Assembly: GCA_033782935.1 (NCBI GenBank)
Contig: JAWQEG010004798.1
Coordinates: 1-64,000 of the forward strand
Direction: 5' to 3'
DNA: 64,000 nt
From: Petrolisthes cinctipes
Taxonomy: Eukaryota; Arthropoda; Malacostraca; Decapoda; Porcellanidae
The position numbers and the translations under genes were made by a program. This document shows, in pieces, positions 54,304-64,000 of the stretch. The first letter of the stretch is position 1. Each line of letters begins with the position of its first letter. A model generated the notes under the pieces. That model was not told the DNA's origin. It made no database searches and saw nothing but the letters and a program-made list of their open reading frames with translations.

Positions 54304-56180
54304 GATAGTCCAGTGAAACGTCATAGTGATGACGTGGTAAATATCCGTGATGTCACGGGAGGCTCTGTGGCCAGCTGGTGCCCAAACCTTGCCTGCTCAC
54401 TAGTTAAAATATGAGGCATAAAGATTATATCAGCTGATTAATCGAAATAATGAGTTTCTTGGTAGCTACACCTTGGTAGGTTAAAAAGATAAGAAGCATA
54501 CTGATATAACGGCACTTGTACAACTCGACATCAGTTGTTGAAATAGAATAATGGACTATAAAACTGGAAGCCTTCCATGACCAAGATTGATATCAAATCG
54601 CGTTCGCATCTCTAAGCCCATATTTGTACAATAATTACTAATCTTTGGTGTCTTTATATTCCACACAGTTTAAATTGATCATTATAATTTAAAGTAAATG
54701 TGTTTGTAGTGTCAATGTTATCATCAATAGATATCCAGAGAAGCCAGGAGATCTCTACCACTGCCCACTGGTGCTTCGTATACTCACCAGAAGTAGGCCT
54801 ACAGTACTACTGTACTTGGCATTGATAATAAGGTCATGATTTAGACTGATAATAGGTTTTACGTGTTTAATTCTTGATGGATAATTAACTAGCCTACTAA
54901 TCATATGGATATAAAGCAGAATTTTTATAAATCATGACCTAGCTGACCTAATGAGATCATTAGTCGATCATCCTTGGTAGTAGCCTACAGTTTGTTAACC
55001 TTGGTTACGAAGTATTTATATTGACTAGTGCTAGGTTATGTTCATATATCTATCACTCGAAAGATTATATAATAACCTATTACTTGGATGTAAAGGTAAT
55101 TTATATTGATAATTCTACAGGAGAGCTCCATCTGGATTTTTTCAATGTTATAAAATAGATTTCCATACCTATTTAGTATTTCCAACTGCCCCATTTCTAA
55201 AATATGTCACTTTCAACCCCTCTAACAGATCTGAAAAATGCCCTGAATAGATCCGAAGAATGCCCCAATTAGGTCCGAAAATACCCTGATTAAGTTAGAA
55301 AAATGCATCAGTTAGGTCAGAAAAATGCCCGGTATTTATTGAAAGAATTACCGCTTTGTAGCAGTGTTGCCAGATCCGGCTAGGTCCCAGTATTTTGCCC
55401 CAGTCCTTTCCTGTACTTTACCACGGTTATTTCCCAGTAGCCTGCCCTGGTTAGGTCCCGGTAGTTTGATGCGGTCTAGGTTAGGTTAGGTAAGGTCAGA
55501 CTAATTTCAAAATGCCCCATTTGATATTTACCATATGCCCCATTCAAGGTCACTTATATATTGCTTACACCTACAATTATTTTAAAAAGTAGAAAAATAA
55601 TGAACCCGAATATGAATACAAAATACTGTATGCTGAATGTAATTATATATTTATTATCATATACTTTGCAAAATGAAATGTGTACCAAAAATAAAGTACA
55701 GTACAGTAATAAATGTTTCTTGCCATAGAAGTAAGGGCAACAATATCCTTATGAAGTACTATCACTATCAGTCTATGAGTATAATCACAGTGGAATTGCA
55801 CATTTTCTAGAAAAACTAGAAACTAACGTTCATTTTATCACAATATATTAATCATTATGGTATATATAAGGCAAAACTAATGCAATTAGAATTTACATAA
55901 TACTGTATTATTACAGTCAGTCCATAAATATAATCACTGTGGATTTTGCACAGGTTTGGAAATTGTGTAAATAAACGTAATTTCTGACAGTTCATTCGCT
56001 TTTTCAGAAAGTACCGTACTGTATTGCGTTAGCACTTTTCAGATTAACGAGCTCAACTTTCTGAGAGTTAACGGCTAACTTAACACTTTTCAACTCATCA
56101 TGTCTGGGAATACAAACACAGCACGATCAGCATACTGCAGTTGAGAAAATATGATGTTCATCTCTGGTTGTTGTTGTTGA
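54304..56180. other. Internal sequence of the P-like element, mostly unexplained
   Basis: AT-rich. Holds dispersed repeat F (55370-55565) and no recognised coding sequence. The catalytic part of a transposase would be expected near here but was not found in any frame. Confidence 0.4.
55370..55565 (-). mobile_element. Dispersed repeat F copy (inverted relative to 8450-8612)
   Basis: cagtgttgccagatccggct, aggtcccggtagttt, 'taggttaggttaggtaaggt' and atgccccatttgat. The same words appear in reverse order and strand at 8450-8612. Confidence 0.6.
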
Positions 56181-56186
56181 AGTTTC

Positions 56187-56395
56187 TCAGGCTGTCTGGC
56201 CGAGCAGCCCCGAGCTCCTGAGGAAGGTCATAGCCTGAACCGGGCTTTCCCACAGTGCCCTCAGAGAGTGTATGTTGTGTTGTTGGCGAGTGTGGTTGTG
56301 TGCGTTGCAGTCTTCAATGATATGTTTAATAGAATGGGGTGCTGTGTTACATCCTGGACAGGCATCCACAATGGCTCCATCCAGCCTCTGGTATC
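56187..56395 (-). pseudogene. Non-LTR retrotransposon C-terminal fragment inserted in a THAP-gene exon
   Basis: Minus strand: YQRLDGAIVDACPGCNTAPH, then SIKHIIEDCNAHNHTRQ, then HSLRALWESPVQAMTFLRS and GLLGQTA plus stop. A C-x2-C-x4-H-x4-H/C-type cluster followed by LRALWESP...FLR..GLLG is the usual C-terminus of R1/Jockey-like elements. Homology with the THAP-gene exon at 57059-57160 stops at 'agaagataccagagg' near 56396, marking the insertion point. Confidence 0.75.
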
Positions 56396-58286
56396 TTCTT
56401 GTGCTGGCTGGACTGTCGCATCTAGTACCACTTCTGGTATATTATCTGTGAAGGAATTGATGTTAAAGGCATATAATCAGATGACACTTGTTTGTATATA
56501 CTGTGCTCAAAAATAGAATAAATTATGTAGGCTAGATAGATAGATATAGATAGATGTAGGCTATGACTCTTCCATCATCTTCATATTCGTCATGGGTTAA
56601 AATTACCTCATATAGGTATAAAGACCTGGGAAAGACAATGAGACTATTTTCAAGATTATGTATCGGGTATTTTCAAAAATATTTGTTATCTGGTCGTACT
56701 AAGGTAATTATTGTCTATCTATTTATCTATCTATTGCCAGATGCCTCAATCCCCAAAGGGGTGAATGAATTGCCTCCACACATCTTTGTCCCCCGTCAAC
56801 TGGCGTCCCTCCTATGGTACCACCCAATGCCACTCTTACTCATATACTTCTCTACACCATCAATCCACCTCACTCTTGGTCTGCCTGCTCCACTCTATCC
56901 TTCCACCTCACTCTCATACACTTTTTAATCAAATCTCTCGCTTCCTATACACTCTACATGGCCGAACCACCTCAAGGTGTTTTCTTTTCACTCTTTCCAT
57001 CTAATACTGTTAAACTATTCACTTTCATTTTTATAAAAAAAAATCAAAAAAATCTCACCATCTCTTTCGTTGAGCAGACCCTCTTGTGCTTCATGTGCAT
57101 CACCTCTGGCATCTTCTTGTGCATGAAGAATAGCATCTTGTACCACTTCTGGTGTATTATCTGTGAAGGAATGATTTTAGAGGCACATAATCACATGACA
57201 CTTGTTTGCATATACAAAAGAAAAGAATAAATAAATGTTTGGCCCTTCCATTATTTTCATATATGCATTATCCAGCCCTACTCTTAATATACTATAATTA
57301 CTGTCTTGTGAAACTATGAAGTACAGGGTAGGTCTGATACCATCTGATACTGTATAGCCTATGTACTATACACAGTCACTTTTAAGAAAACAAAAAATCT
57401 CACCATTTCCTTCATTGAGCAGACCCTCTTGAAGTACTGGTACCAGTAGCCTTCTACGCCTGCTGAATAATCTTTCTCGGCGAGCCTCCGTACCAGCTGA
57501 AAATGAAATGAATGTTAAAGTATTCAGACCTAATCAAAATCCATGGGTAAAATCATGATTGTATAAATGGACCAAATATCCACATTAGAATTTCTACTGA
57601 ATTTCTACCACAATTACCTACTATTGTAACCTACATAGGGCCATTGAATGATGGTTTTAATGTATTAAATTCACCACAAATACTTTATTTTAAAAATATG
57701 ACCCACCTTACCCCCAAACATAAAAGGGGAAGAGAGAAATTGTTGGTTATAGAGCATTACAATACTGTAGCCTACCTAGATATTCCAAAGTTATCACTAG
57801 TAGGGGATGCAGTCAGTATTGGACTACATTTCTAACAGAATTAGGTAGACTTGGCCTGGCCTAACCTAACCTACATACTGTACAGTAGAGTATCATAAGA
57901 TGGGGTAAAGTTAAAAATATGTACAGTATAAGCAAATAGCTGAGGGTGTAGCAGTAAGTTGGGCCTTTGATAGATCTCAACATACCTGGTTCTCGATTAG
58001 AATTTGGAAAGTGCAGAGTCGGTACAGCTCAAGGTTGCAATATTATGATCTTTGGAGATCCATTACATCGTTGATTGTTCAAAGCATCTCTTGGGACATA
58101 GTCTGTTGTCTTAAAGTGTAGAGAGCATACTCGGGCCAATTCAACATTGAATTTGTCCTCACGTTTGCACGCCGATATCCACTTTATGGCTTTCTCTTGG
58201 TCTCTTAGGAACCGAAAGAGCTCCACCCTGTCTCTTTTTGCATGTCTACCGCCATTATTGCAATTGTACACTGCACATACACCCAT
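56396..58286 (-). pseudogene. THAP-domain gene of the P-like element, interrupted (exons 58286-57986, 57496-57404, 57160-57059, 56445-56396)
   Basis: THAP domains are C2CH zinc-binding DNA-binding modules also found at the N-terminus of P-element transposases. Exon 1 starts at ATG 58286: MGVCAVYNCNNGG, then VELFRF, KAIKWISACKRE, VCSLHFKTTDY and VPRDAL, i.e. C-x4-C, the conserved Trp, and C-x2-H. Directly after IIILQP comes an in-frame TGA, then AVPTLHFPNSNREP, the expected C-terminal AVPTxF box. So the domain is complete apart from one nonsense codon. Exons 2-4 have consensus borders, all at phase 1, and share modules: QEGLLNE-G closes exons 2 and 3, and DN-T/I-PEVV opens exons 3 and 4. Exon 4 is broken by a retrotransposon fragment. 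No transposase catalytic domain was seen. This could be a degenerate transposase start or a captured THAP gene. Confidence 0.72.
56735..57003 (-). pseudogene. RTE/Jockey-type reverse transcriptase tail fragment
   Basis: Minus strand reads MERVKRKHLE, then in another frame WFGHVECIGSERFD, a stop, KVYESEVEG, and later DVWRQFIH with a stop nearby. This is the well-known KRKHLRWFGHVER...KVYxxxVEG...W tail of RTE-like elements with frameshifts and stops. It is not functional. Confidence 0.7.
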
Positions 58287-58765
58287 AATATGGCACAGAC
58301 ATTCACGCTTCACGTACACTTTAAGTTGGACTAGTGACAGTCTGGGCACCAGGCAGGTTTGTTTACAAGTGTGACGTCACTCCCGCGGTGCATTGTGGGA
58401 AAACAAGTGGCTAGTGGACTATCCTTTATAGTCTATCATCCTTGGTTGGTACTCCGCCGTCTGAGCAGCTGTGCCTCGCGGGCCGCGGCAATGACAACTT
58501 AGCACAAGGCATTCCCTTTCTTTTTATATCAAAAGTTTAACTGATTTTAAATTAAATTTTGAGCGTTCAAGAACTATTACTATTTAACTATTCATCATTA
58601 AACATAAAGAAATACGTTTGAGTATTTTAGAACAAGAATAACCTTGAAATACCCAGAAAAAGTAGCACTGGGTAAAAGTACATCATTCCTACTTGCCTGC
58701 CCATTAGACACTGAGGGGTCCGACCGTCCGGGAGGGTGACGGAGGTATATATGACACTCGCGCCC

Positions 58766-59001
58766 ATGGAGGTAGTATAGGTGGAGGCGCCAGTAGGACC
58801 TGATTTGTGAAGCCACCAATCTGTCATTTCCGGCACCTTCAAGATGGCGCATACCTTTGTATGTCAGGTCAGAAGTCTACTTTCACTGAAACATATCTTG
58901 GTGTCCGCCATATTGAAGGCGCCGAAAATGAGAGTTCGGCGGCTTCACTTTACTCCCCTGAATTAGTGAGCCATGGCGACTCCACCTATACTACCTCCAT
59001 G
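58766..59001. repeat. Foldback: long imperfect inverted repeat
   Basis: catggaggtagtataggtgg then aggcgcc (58766-58793) pairs with ggcgactccacctatactac then ctccatg (58975-59001). The inner arms also pair (gccaccaatctgtcatttcc and ggcaccttcaagatggcg against cgccatattgaaggcgcc and ggcggcttcac). It occupies the right part of the TA-flanked element 54171-59089. Confidence 0.7.
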
Positions 59002-59091
59002 CTTGCGCCACACCTGACTCACCAGTCAGGTCTACCAACATTACATCACACTGTTAAAAGGATGGTAACGAAACTTTTTTTGCCGACTGTA

Positions 59092-59398
59092 CAGTCGGCA
59101 AAAAAAGTATCAACACCACCCTTATGGACAGTGCTATGTAGGGTTGGTGTTCCTGATTACAGATAAGCCACTCAGACACTTTCAGTATTTTATAATCATG
59201 AATTACAAATAGTAATTCACTTTTAATTTTTTCCCTAATTAAAGAATATTAAAATTTTCATGAATGGTAATAAAAATTGAGTTTGGTAATGAGACCAATT
59301 TCAAATCTGGCAACCCACACATCAAGAGTACCAACCTTACCGTGCAACATTTTTTAATATCAATGTAAGGGTGGTGTTGATACTTTTTTTGCCGACTG
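59092..59398. mobile_element. TA-flanked MITE, 307 bp, abutting the previous element
   Basis: Ends CAGTCGGCAAAAAAAGTATC then aacaccaccctta, and inverted gggtggtgttgatacttttt then ttgccgactg. The TA at 59090-59091 is shared with the element on the left; the right TA is at 59399-59400. No coding sequence. Confidence 0.88.
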
Positions 59399-59399
59399 T

Positions 59400-60120
59400 A
59401 CATAATGCTATCCAAGACGAATTACTTGTCAGTGGCAGCACTGGCAGGGCTGTGTTAATAGATGAGTAATGTATTACACACACACGGGCAGACGGATCAC
59501 TTGTTAGTGACTGTTGGTGGTAGACTAACTATAGACAGGTAATACTGTAACCATGGAGGTATAGTTTATATACCCTTTAATACCTCCATGACTCTAACAT
59601 TGGTTGTGTTGGTTGTGGACTCAGCTAGGTGGTTGTAGTTAGTCATAATAGGCTACGGTAAATGTTATTGACTGTCATATATTTATATGTAAAGTGATGA
59701 AACACACAGCCCTGTATAACTAACTGTTTGTTTGAAAAACTTGTGATGATACACACACTACCTAACATTGGAGCTGCCAGTGGCTGCCACGAAAAAGTGG
59801 TCCATGTGCAGAGTGTTCACAGTACCTCACCACCAAACATATGGCTGCCACTGTCCACTAAAAAGTAGGTCAAGTGGCCATGACAGCATCCCACCACTAA
59901 ACAGTGGCAGCCACCATTCATTGGCTCGTATAGTTGTGTACTACATACATACATGGAGGCCTTAGTTAGGTTTGAAAATAATTATCACTACAGATGAACG
60001 AATGAATATAACTATTGAAATTGACGTCTATGTTTACGGAGGTTAATAAACTTATGTCATATTATTTATCCATGGAAGGACACTGATTATTATTCTTTGT
60101 CCTTTGCAGCAACGTTTCTG
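59400..60120. other. Intergenic sequence with small hairpins
   Basis: At 59551-59595 catggaggtat and atacctccatg form a hairpin that echoes the arm of the 58766-59001 foldback. At 59765-59925 variants of 'ggctgccac' and 'gtggcagcca' recur in both orientations. No gene seen. Confidence 0.5.
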
Positions 60121-60124
60121 AGTA

Positions 60125-60420
60125 TGATGACTGTACATTACGTAAAGGAAGTATTATACAACCAATCAGAAATTAGCATCTCCAGTGACGTTGTGTTGAT
60201 TGGTCAGTGGTAAGGCCTTCTTCACCAGCCACTCATTGTGCTTATCCATTATGACGTTATGGTTTTATATCCAATCAGAGCTCTCCTTCACTGTGACGTT
60301 GTGGACCAGCCTCCCTCCCTTCAAGGATGGCAGATGTACGATAGTTATCGCATTTATTCGGTATTTCTGAGAAACAAACTCTAGCTAACATCATCAATAT
60401 AAGAAATTCACACCGTGATA
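60125..60420 (+). promoter_or_regulatory. Promoter-like region and possible non-coding first exon (plus strand)
   Basis: CCAAT boxes in both orientations (aaccaatcag at about 60159, gattggtcag at about 60197, atccaatcag at about 60270) alternate with tgacgtt half-CRE motifs (60187, 60251, 60292). About 150 bp further a GTGAGT donor stands at 60421. A CCAAT/CRE cluster followed by a donor suggests a first exon ending at 60420 and a gene reading rightwards, perhaps into the exon at 61636. Confidence 0.4.
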
Positions 60421-61635
60421 GTGAGTACAAGTGAAAGGAGCATAATTACTCCTCAAAATAACAATATTTCGAAAACATATTGGACTAAGCCTATGCATGG
60501 ACATCAAAATGGAAGCTGATTCCAGTCTGCAGAAAATTGGACTAGGCTATTAACGTTGAAGAAATCTAGCAAGAGTCTTCATTCCCCATAGGTCTAAATA
60601 ACAGCCTCCCGTCCCCCTCCTAGTATTTTTTTATTTTTATTATTTATTCTGTTTATATCAGTGCAGAGTACGACACTTTATTCCCGATAGAAAGATCTCG
60701 GGCAGCGTTGGTATGTGTCTGGCAGCGCTACATACATCGCATTTTGTACTTAATTTGTATTATTTTGTACCTTTTTTTGTAATATATCTTATCGCATTTA
60801 GTAGCGTTTTGTACTCTTAATGTGTTATGGTAAATTATTCCCCAGTCCCAACAACGTGGAATTCATACGTTAACAATATTGACGAGAATACGATGCACAG
60901 TGATACGATGACGGACTAATATTTGTAACCATTATTCTTGAAGCAAAACAAAGGAAAATGAATGACAAAGAAATATATCAGCACCAAAGAAGGACGATGG
61001 GGAAAAATCATATGTTTAAATGATCGAAAATGGGAAGTATTTCTCCTATATAAGTAAAAAAAAAAAAAAAAATGGCTTATTATTTACTGTACGACAACTT
61101 CTGATTCGATAGTTTTCCACCGTCCATCCCCCTCTCCTAACCCAGTGTTGCCAAGTATGGATAATTTTTCCTAGATATTGGGAATTAGAGATATCAATGG
61201 AAAAATTATATACAGATTGTTGAAAAGGAAATGGGGAAATTTCTACCAGACGAAATATCAAGAAGATGATGAATATATTATTATCTTCAAAAGTAAACAG
61301 GGAATATGTGAGGAAAAAAGGGAAATTGATGGTAAATATACGACTATCTTCAGGAGTAAACAGAGAAATTGTGAGGTAAAAAGGGAAAAATCTGATGTTA
61401 AAGCTGGGGAAATTTCGTCAAGCAGACCTTACAACACTGTCCTCACCTCCTCCTTCTCCTCCCTCTCTCTCTCTCTCTCTCGATGCCACACACACACACA
61501 CACACAGAGAAAGAAAACACACACACACGCACACACATATACACACACACAGAGCAGCAGTATCAGGGAACACTTGGTTAGAGGTGGATGTTGCCTTGTC
61601 TTCCCTTATATTGTATGTGATTAAAACGAATACAG
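60421..61635. other. Possible intron; low-complexity and repeat sequence
   Basis: Contains an A-run at 61056-61072, a dispersed-looking 'cagtgttgccaagtatgg', an internally repeated segment 61180-61440 (aaaagggaaa, agtaaacag and ttgtgag recur three times), and (tc)n/(ac)n runs at 61458-61550. The long frame from 61178 is built from these repeats and is not convincing as a gene. Confidence 0.45.
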
Positions 61636-61657
61636 AATGGCCACACCGAAGCAAGTG
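61636..61657 (+). CDS. Possible first coding exon of an unknown gene (MATPKQV)
   Basis: acgaatacag|A ATG GCC ACA CCG AAG CAA GTG | GTGAGT: an acceptor-like tacag one base before the ATG, a Kozak-like agaATGG, seven codons, then a consensus donor at 61658. It would be the start of a gene continuing beyond the right edge. Seven residues are too few to identify the product. Confidence 0.35.
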
Positions 61658-61849
61658 GTGAGTGCACACATATACACACACATACACACATTAATTTAAA
61701 ACACACATGACTACTCCGTGTGTATCGATAAGTAACGGGAATGGAGGCACAAAAGAGATAATATTACGACTTAAAATAATGGTGTGGTGGAGAGAGAAAG
61801 GGAGGAAAGAAAGGTTCTGTTATTTTGATCAGCTGCCTGTTCGCTTTTC

Positions 61850-62290
61850 ACCCAAGATAGATAATATTAATCCCTTTTCACCCATAATATTAATCTTTTC
61901 ACCCAAGTCAGATCTTATTAATCGCTTTTCACCCATAATATTAATCTTTACACCCAAGTCAGATCTTATTAATCCCTTTTCACCCATAATATTAATCTTT
62001 TCACCCAAGTCAGATCATATTAATCTCTTCCTTCACCCAAGATGGATAATATTAATCTTAGATAGTATTAATCTTTACACCCAAGATAGATAATATTAAT
62101 CTCTCTTCACCCATAATATTAATCTCTTCCTTCACCCATGACAGCTAATATTAATCTCTTCCTTCACCCATGACAGCTAATATAAATCTCTTCCTTCACC
62201 CAAGTCAGCTAATATTAATCCTTTTTCACACATAATATTAATCTTTACACCCAAAACAGATAATATTAATCTTTATACCATTGCCTACAC
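61850..62290. repeat. Tandem repeat on 'cacccataatattaatc'
   Basis: Units of about 30-60 bp combine 'ttttcacccaagtcagatct', tattaatccctt and ttcacccataatattaatct. About ten half-units with irregular spacing. Confidence 0.85.
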
Positions 62291-62439
62291 CATATATATA
62301 CATTTGTTTTACCCTCATTCGTGTTTGATGGAGTGTCAGAGTGATATAGTCCTAAATTGTTGTCCTTTACTCTTTCTTTCCATGTGACACTTTTGTATGG
62401 ATTATGTATCTAAGGATTAACTAACTAACTTTTCAGGGT

Positions 62440-62960
62440 TAATCCACATTTGTAAACTTTGCCTTTTGTTTTGGGATTTCCATAGTTATGAGATTATTGT
62501 GTATTTCAGGATAATCCCCATTGACACTAGGTAATAAATATTGCCTTTTGTTTTGGGATTTCCATAATTATGTGATTATTACATTTTTTCAGGATAATTC
62601 CATACACAGGAAGTACTGTACATAATTGCTTTGTTTAGGTACTTGTTTATATATGACATTATGACTTTTTTCACATTAATTCCCCCATAAACACGAGGTA
62701 ATAAATTATGGTTCTGTTTGGATACTTGATTTTATGAGATTAAAACGTTTTTCAAAACATAATTAAAAAACAAGATACCTTTATTTTTTGGCTTTATTTA
62801 GACTCTTGTTTCTATATGAGATTATTACACATTTCACGATAATTCCATATATGCTATATGAGGTAATAGTACAGTACATTGTGACTTTTGTTTCAGTGTT
62901 TATATAATTATGTAGATTGTAACAATTTTCATTATTATACCTATGTACTAGCTAGGTTGA
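62440..62960. repeat. Diverged tandem repeat, unit about 120 bp
   Basis: gccttttgttttgggatttc, 'catagttatgagattattg', 'tttcaggataatccccattg' and aggtaataaat recur four to five times with decreasing similarity to the right. Confidence 0.65.
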
Positions 62961-63154
62961 TATAATACTAGCCTTTATTTGAATACCTAGTTATGTATAA
63001 TTATGTATGAGATTAATATTTAAAGAAAATCCCCAGCTACATGATCTATGGATATATTTAAGGCTTTGTATCAAATTTCAGCAATTCCAATTACCTTATG
63101 TTATGTATTAACTCTGTATTAGTTGGAAGTGTCAGGATAATCTTCAAGAACGAG

Positions 63155-63206
<52 letters not shown>
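63155..63206. repeat. (TA)n microsatellite
   Basis: About 25 ta dinucleotides. Confidence 0.95.
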
Positions 63207-63209
<3 letters not shown>

Positions 63210-63284
63210 CCTCGTTTCTTTCACCACACTCAGGCCTATAATAATGTAGGTGAGTTTACATTATATAGATTAGCAAAAGATTAA

Positions 63285-63416
63285 GGGCCATATTCAAGAA
63301 CATCCGTGGTGTATACGATGGTGTGGTGCCAGTACGATGACTCCATAGACAAACAGTAGAGCCATCATACAGTACCACACCATCGTATACACCACAGATG
63401 ATCTTGAATACGACCC
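63285..63416. mobile_element. MITE family C copy (best preserved palindrome)
   Basis: gggccatattcaagaacatc, 'gtggtgtatacgatggtgtg', gtgccagtacgatg on the left. On the right catcatacagtaccacacca, tcgtatacaccacagatgat, then cttgaatacgaccc. The tip has tagacaaacagtag. About 132 bp with a stem of roughly 55 bp. Confidence 0.85.
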
Positions 63417-63839
63417 AAAGTTTCAACCAAAGCTATTTATTAAAACCTTACTACATAATAATTATATCCTTTTTGGTGGTGTAAACTGGAGAAGATTATT
63501 ATGGTATGGTTTGTATGTAGGCCTATGCTGTATTTTTTGTGAACCCGTAAAAGACTTTAATTTGGTGTGTAGCTTAGGCCTGTACAGTCATCACCAAAAG
63601 TTCATTCTGTCACATTTAGACTGTCAAATTTTAGTCTCATACATAGAAACTAATACGAATACATAAATCACAAGTTCTTTTTAATAATGATAATAATAAT
63701 AAAAGAGAGTAGCTGTCTTACTTACTAGGAAATGAGTGAAATTAGTGAACCGTTAATACAGGAAGAGGGAAGTATAAGCTGAGCAGCCTAGGCAACACAA
63801 CACGGAATAAAAACACGACAATAATAATAAGAGACATAA

Positions 63840-64000
63840 TAAAAATAAAGAAAGCATGTCGTGTGTGTGTGAAAAAATAGAAAGCATGTTGTGTATCTGT
63901 GTGTGTGTGCTTGTGTGTAAAAAGAAAGCATATTGTGTGTGTGTAAGAAAAACGTGTGTGTGTGTAAGTAAAAAGAAAGCATATTGTGTGTGTGTAAGAA
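63840..64000. repeat. GT-rich minisatellite at the right edge
   Basis: Units with aaaaagaaagcatattgtgt and (gt)n, about five copies, cut by the window end. Confidence 0.8.

Larger units (their letters stand above)
54243..58444. mobile_element. P-superfamily-like DNA transposon with THAP gene, 4.2 kb
   Basis: Flanked by a perfect 8-bp duplication GTTGGTAC (54235-54242 and 58445-58452). Inverted ends of about 30 bp: left CAAGGATAATAGACTATAAAG (interrupted by a mini-element) then GATAGTCCA; right, inverted, CAAGGATGATAGACTATAAA then GGATAGTCCA. An 8-bp target, about 31-bp ends and a THAP domain are the combination known for Drosophila P and THAP9-type elements. No transposase catalytic region was recognised, so this copy is probably non-autonomous. 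It contains two non-LTR fragments. Confidence 0.8.
54171..59089. mobile_element. TA-flanked DNA element, split by a P-like insertion
   Basis: Left end CAGTCAGCAAAAAAAGTTTC then gttaccaccc; right end, inverted, gatggtaacgaaactttttt then tgccgactg. TA on both sides. Subtracting the 4.2 kb P-like element (54243-58444) and its 8-bp duplication leaves about 710 bp. This remainder contains the foldback at 58766-59001. A Tc1/mariner-type target and CAGT ends suggest that superfamily. Confidence 0.75.

Noticed and set aside
56563..57230. Plus-strand frames of 120-138 codons
   Set aside because: They are the antisense of an RTE-type reverse transcriptase fragment, which is recognisable on the minus strand.
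61178..61624. 148-codon frame on the plus strand
   Set aside because: Composed of an internally repeated Lys/Glu-rich segment followed by (TC)n and (AC)n runs.

Overview
This looks like a gene-poor, repeat-rich eukaryotic window, most likely from an arthropod and plausibly a decapod crustacean. The reasons are spliced metazoan genes (bestrophin, TIM23, a FAXC/fax-type protein), long (TC)n, (GT)n and (TTCC)n microsatellites, scattered TTAGG-like words, and dense fields of short palindromic MITEs. The species call is inference.

Layout. 0-1.3 kb: first coding exon of a bestrophin channel on the minus strand, running off the left edge, followed by a tandem array built from its own splice-donor region. 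1.3-5.3 kb: microsatellites. 6.5-11.7 kb: TIMM23 homologue (4 exons, plus strand, 241 aa). 11.8-12.8 kb: Harbinger-like DNA element. 14.5-17.7 kb: FAXC-like gene (6 exons, plus strand, 294 aa) with MITEs inside its introns. 20.7-53.9 kb: minus-strand cluster of four related P-loop GTPase genes, here GTP1 (20.7-23.8), GTP2 (25.1-28.9), GTP3 (31.6-33.3) and GTP4 (47.7-53.9). They share a G domain and a C-terminal Cys/His cluster. GTP1, GTP2 and GTP4 also carry a long N-terminal domain and a disordered linker. Between GTP3 and GTP4 lies a direct tandem duplication (about 5.6 and 5.2 kb) that appears to copy the promoter and 5' UTR exons of GTP3.

54.2-59.4 kb: stacked DNA transposons. A 4.2 kb P-superfamily-like element (about 30-bp inverted ends, 8-bp target duplication GTTGGTAC) carries a decayed THAP-domain gene and sits inside a TA-flanked element that abuts a second one. 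Tiny palindromic derivatives of the P-like element (32-39 bp), two with perfect 8-bp target duplications, also occur in the window. 60.1-61.7 kb: promoter-like region and a possible first coding exon (plus strand) of a gene leaving the right edge. The remainder to 64 kb is tandem repeats and one more MITE.

The most interesting system is the GTPase cluster: domain-rich, AIG1/GIMAP-like, and shaped by recent gene conversion, repeat expansion and promoter duplication. That pattern is seen in fast-evolving immune-type families, but no function is demonstrated here. The second is the P-like transposon with minimal 32-39 bp offspring. All exon structures were derived by hand from splice signals and reading phase; no alignment or RNA evidence was available.
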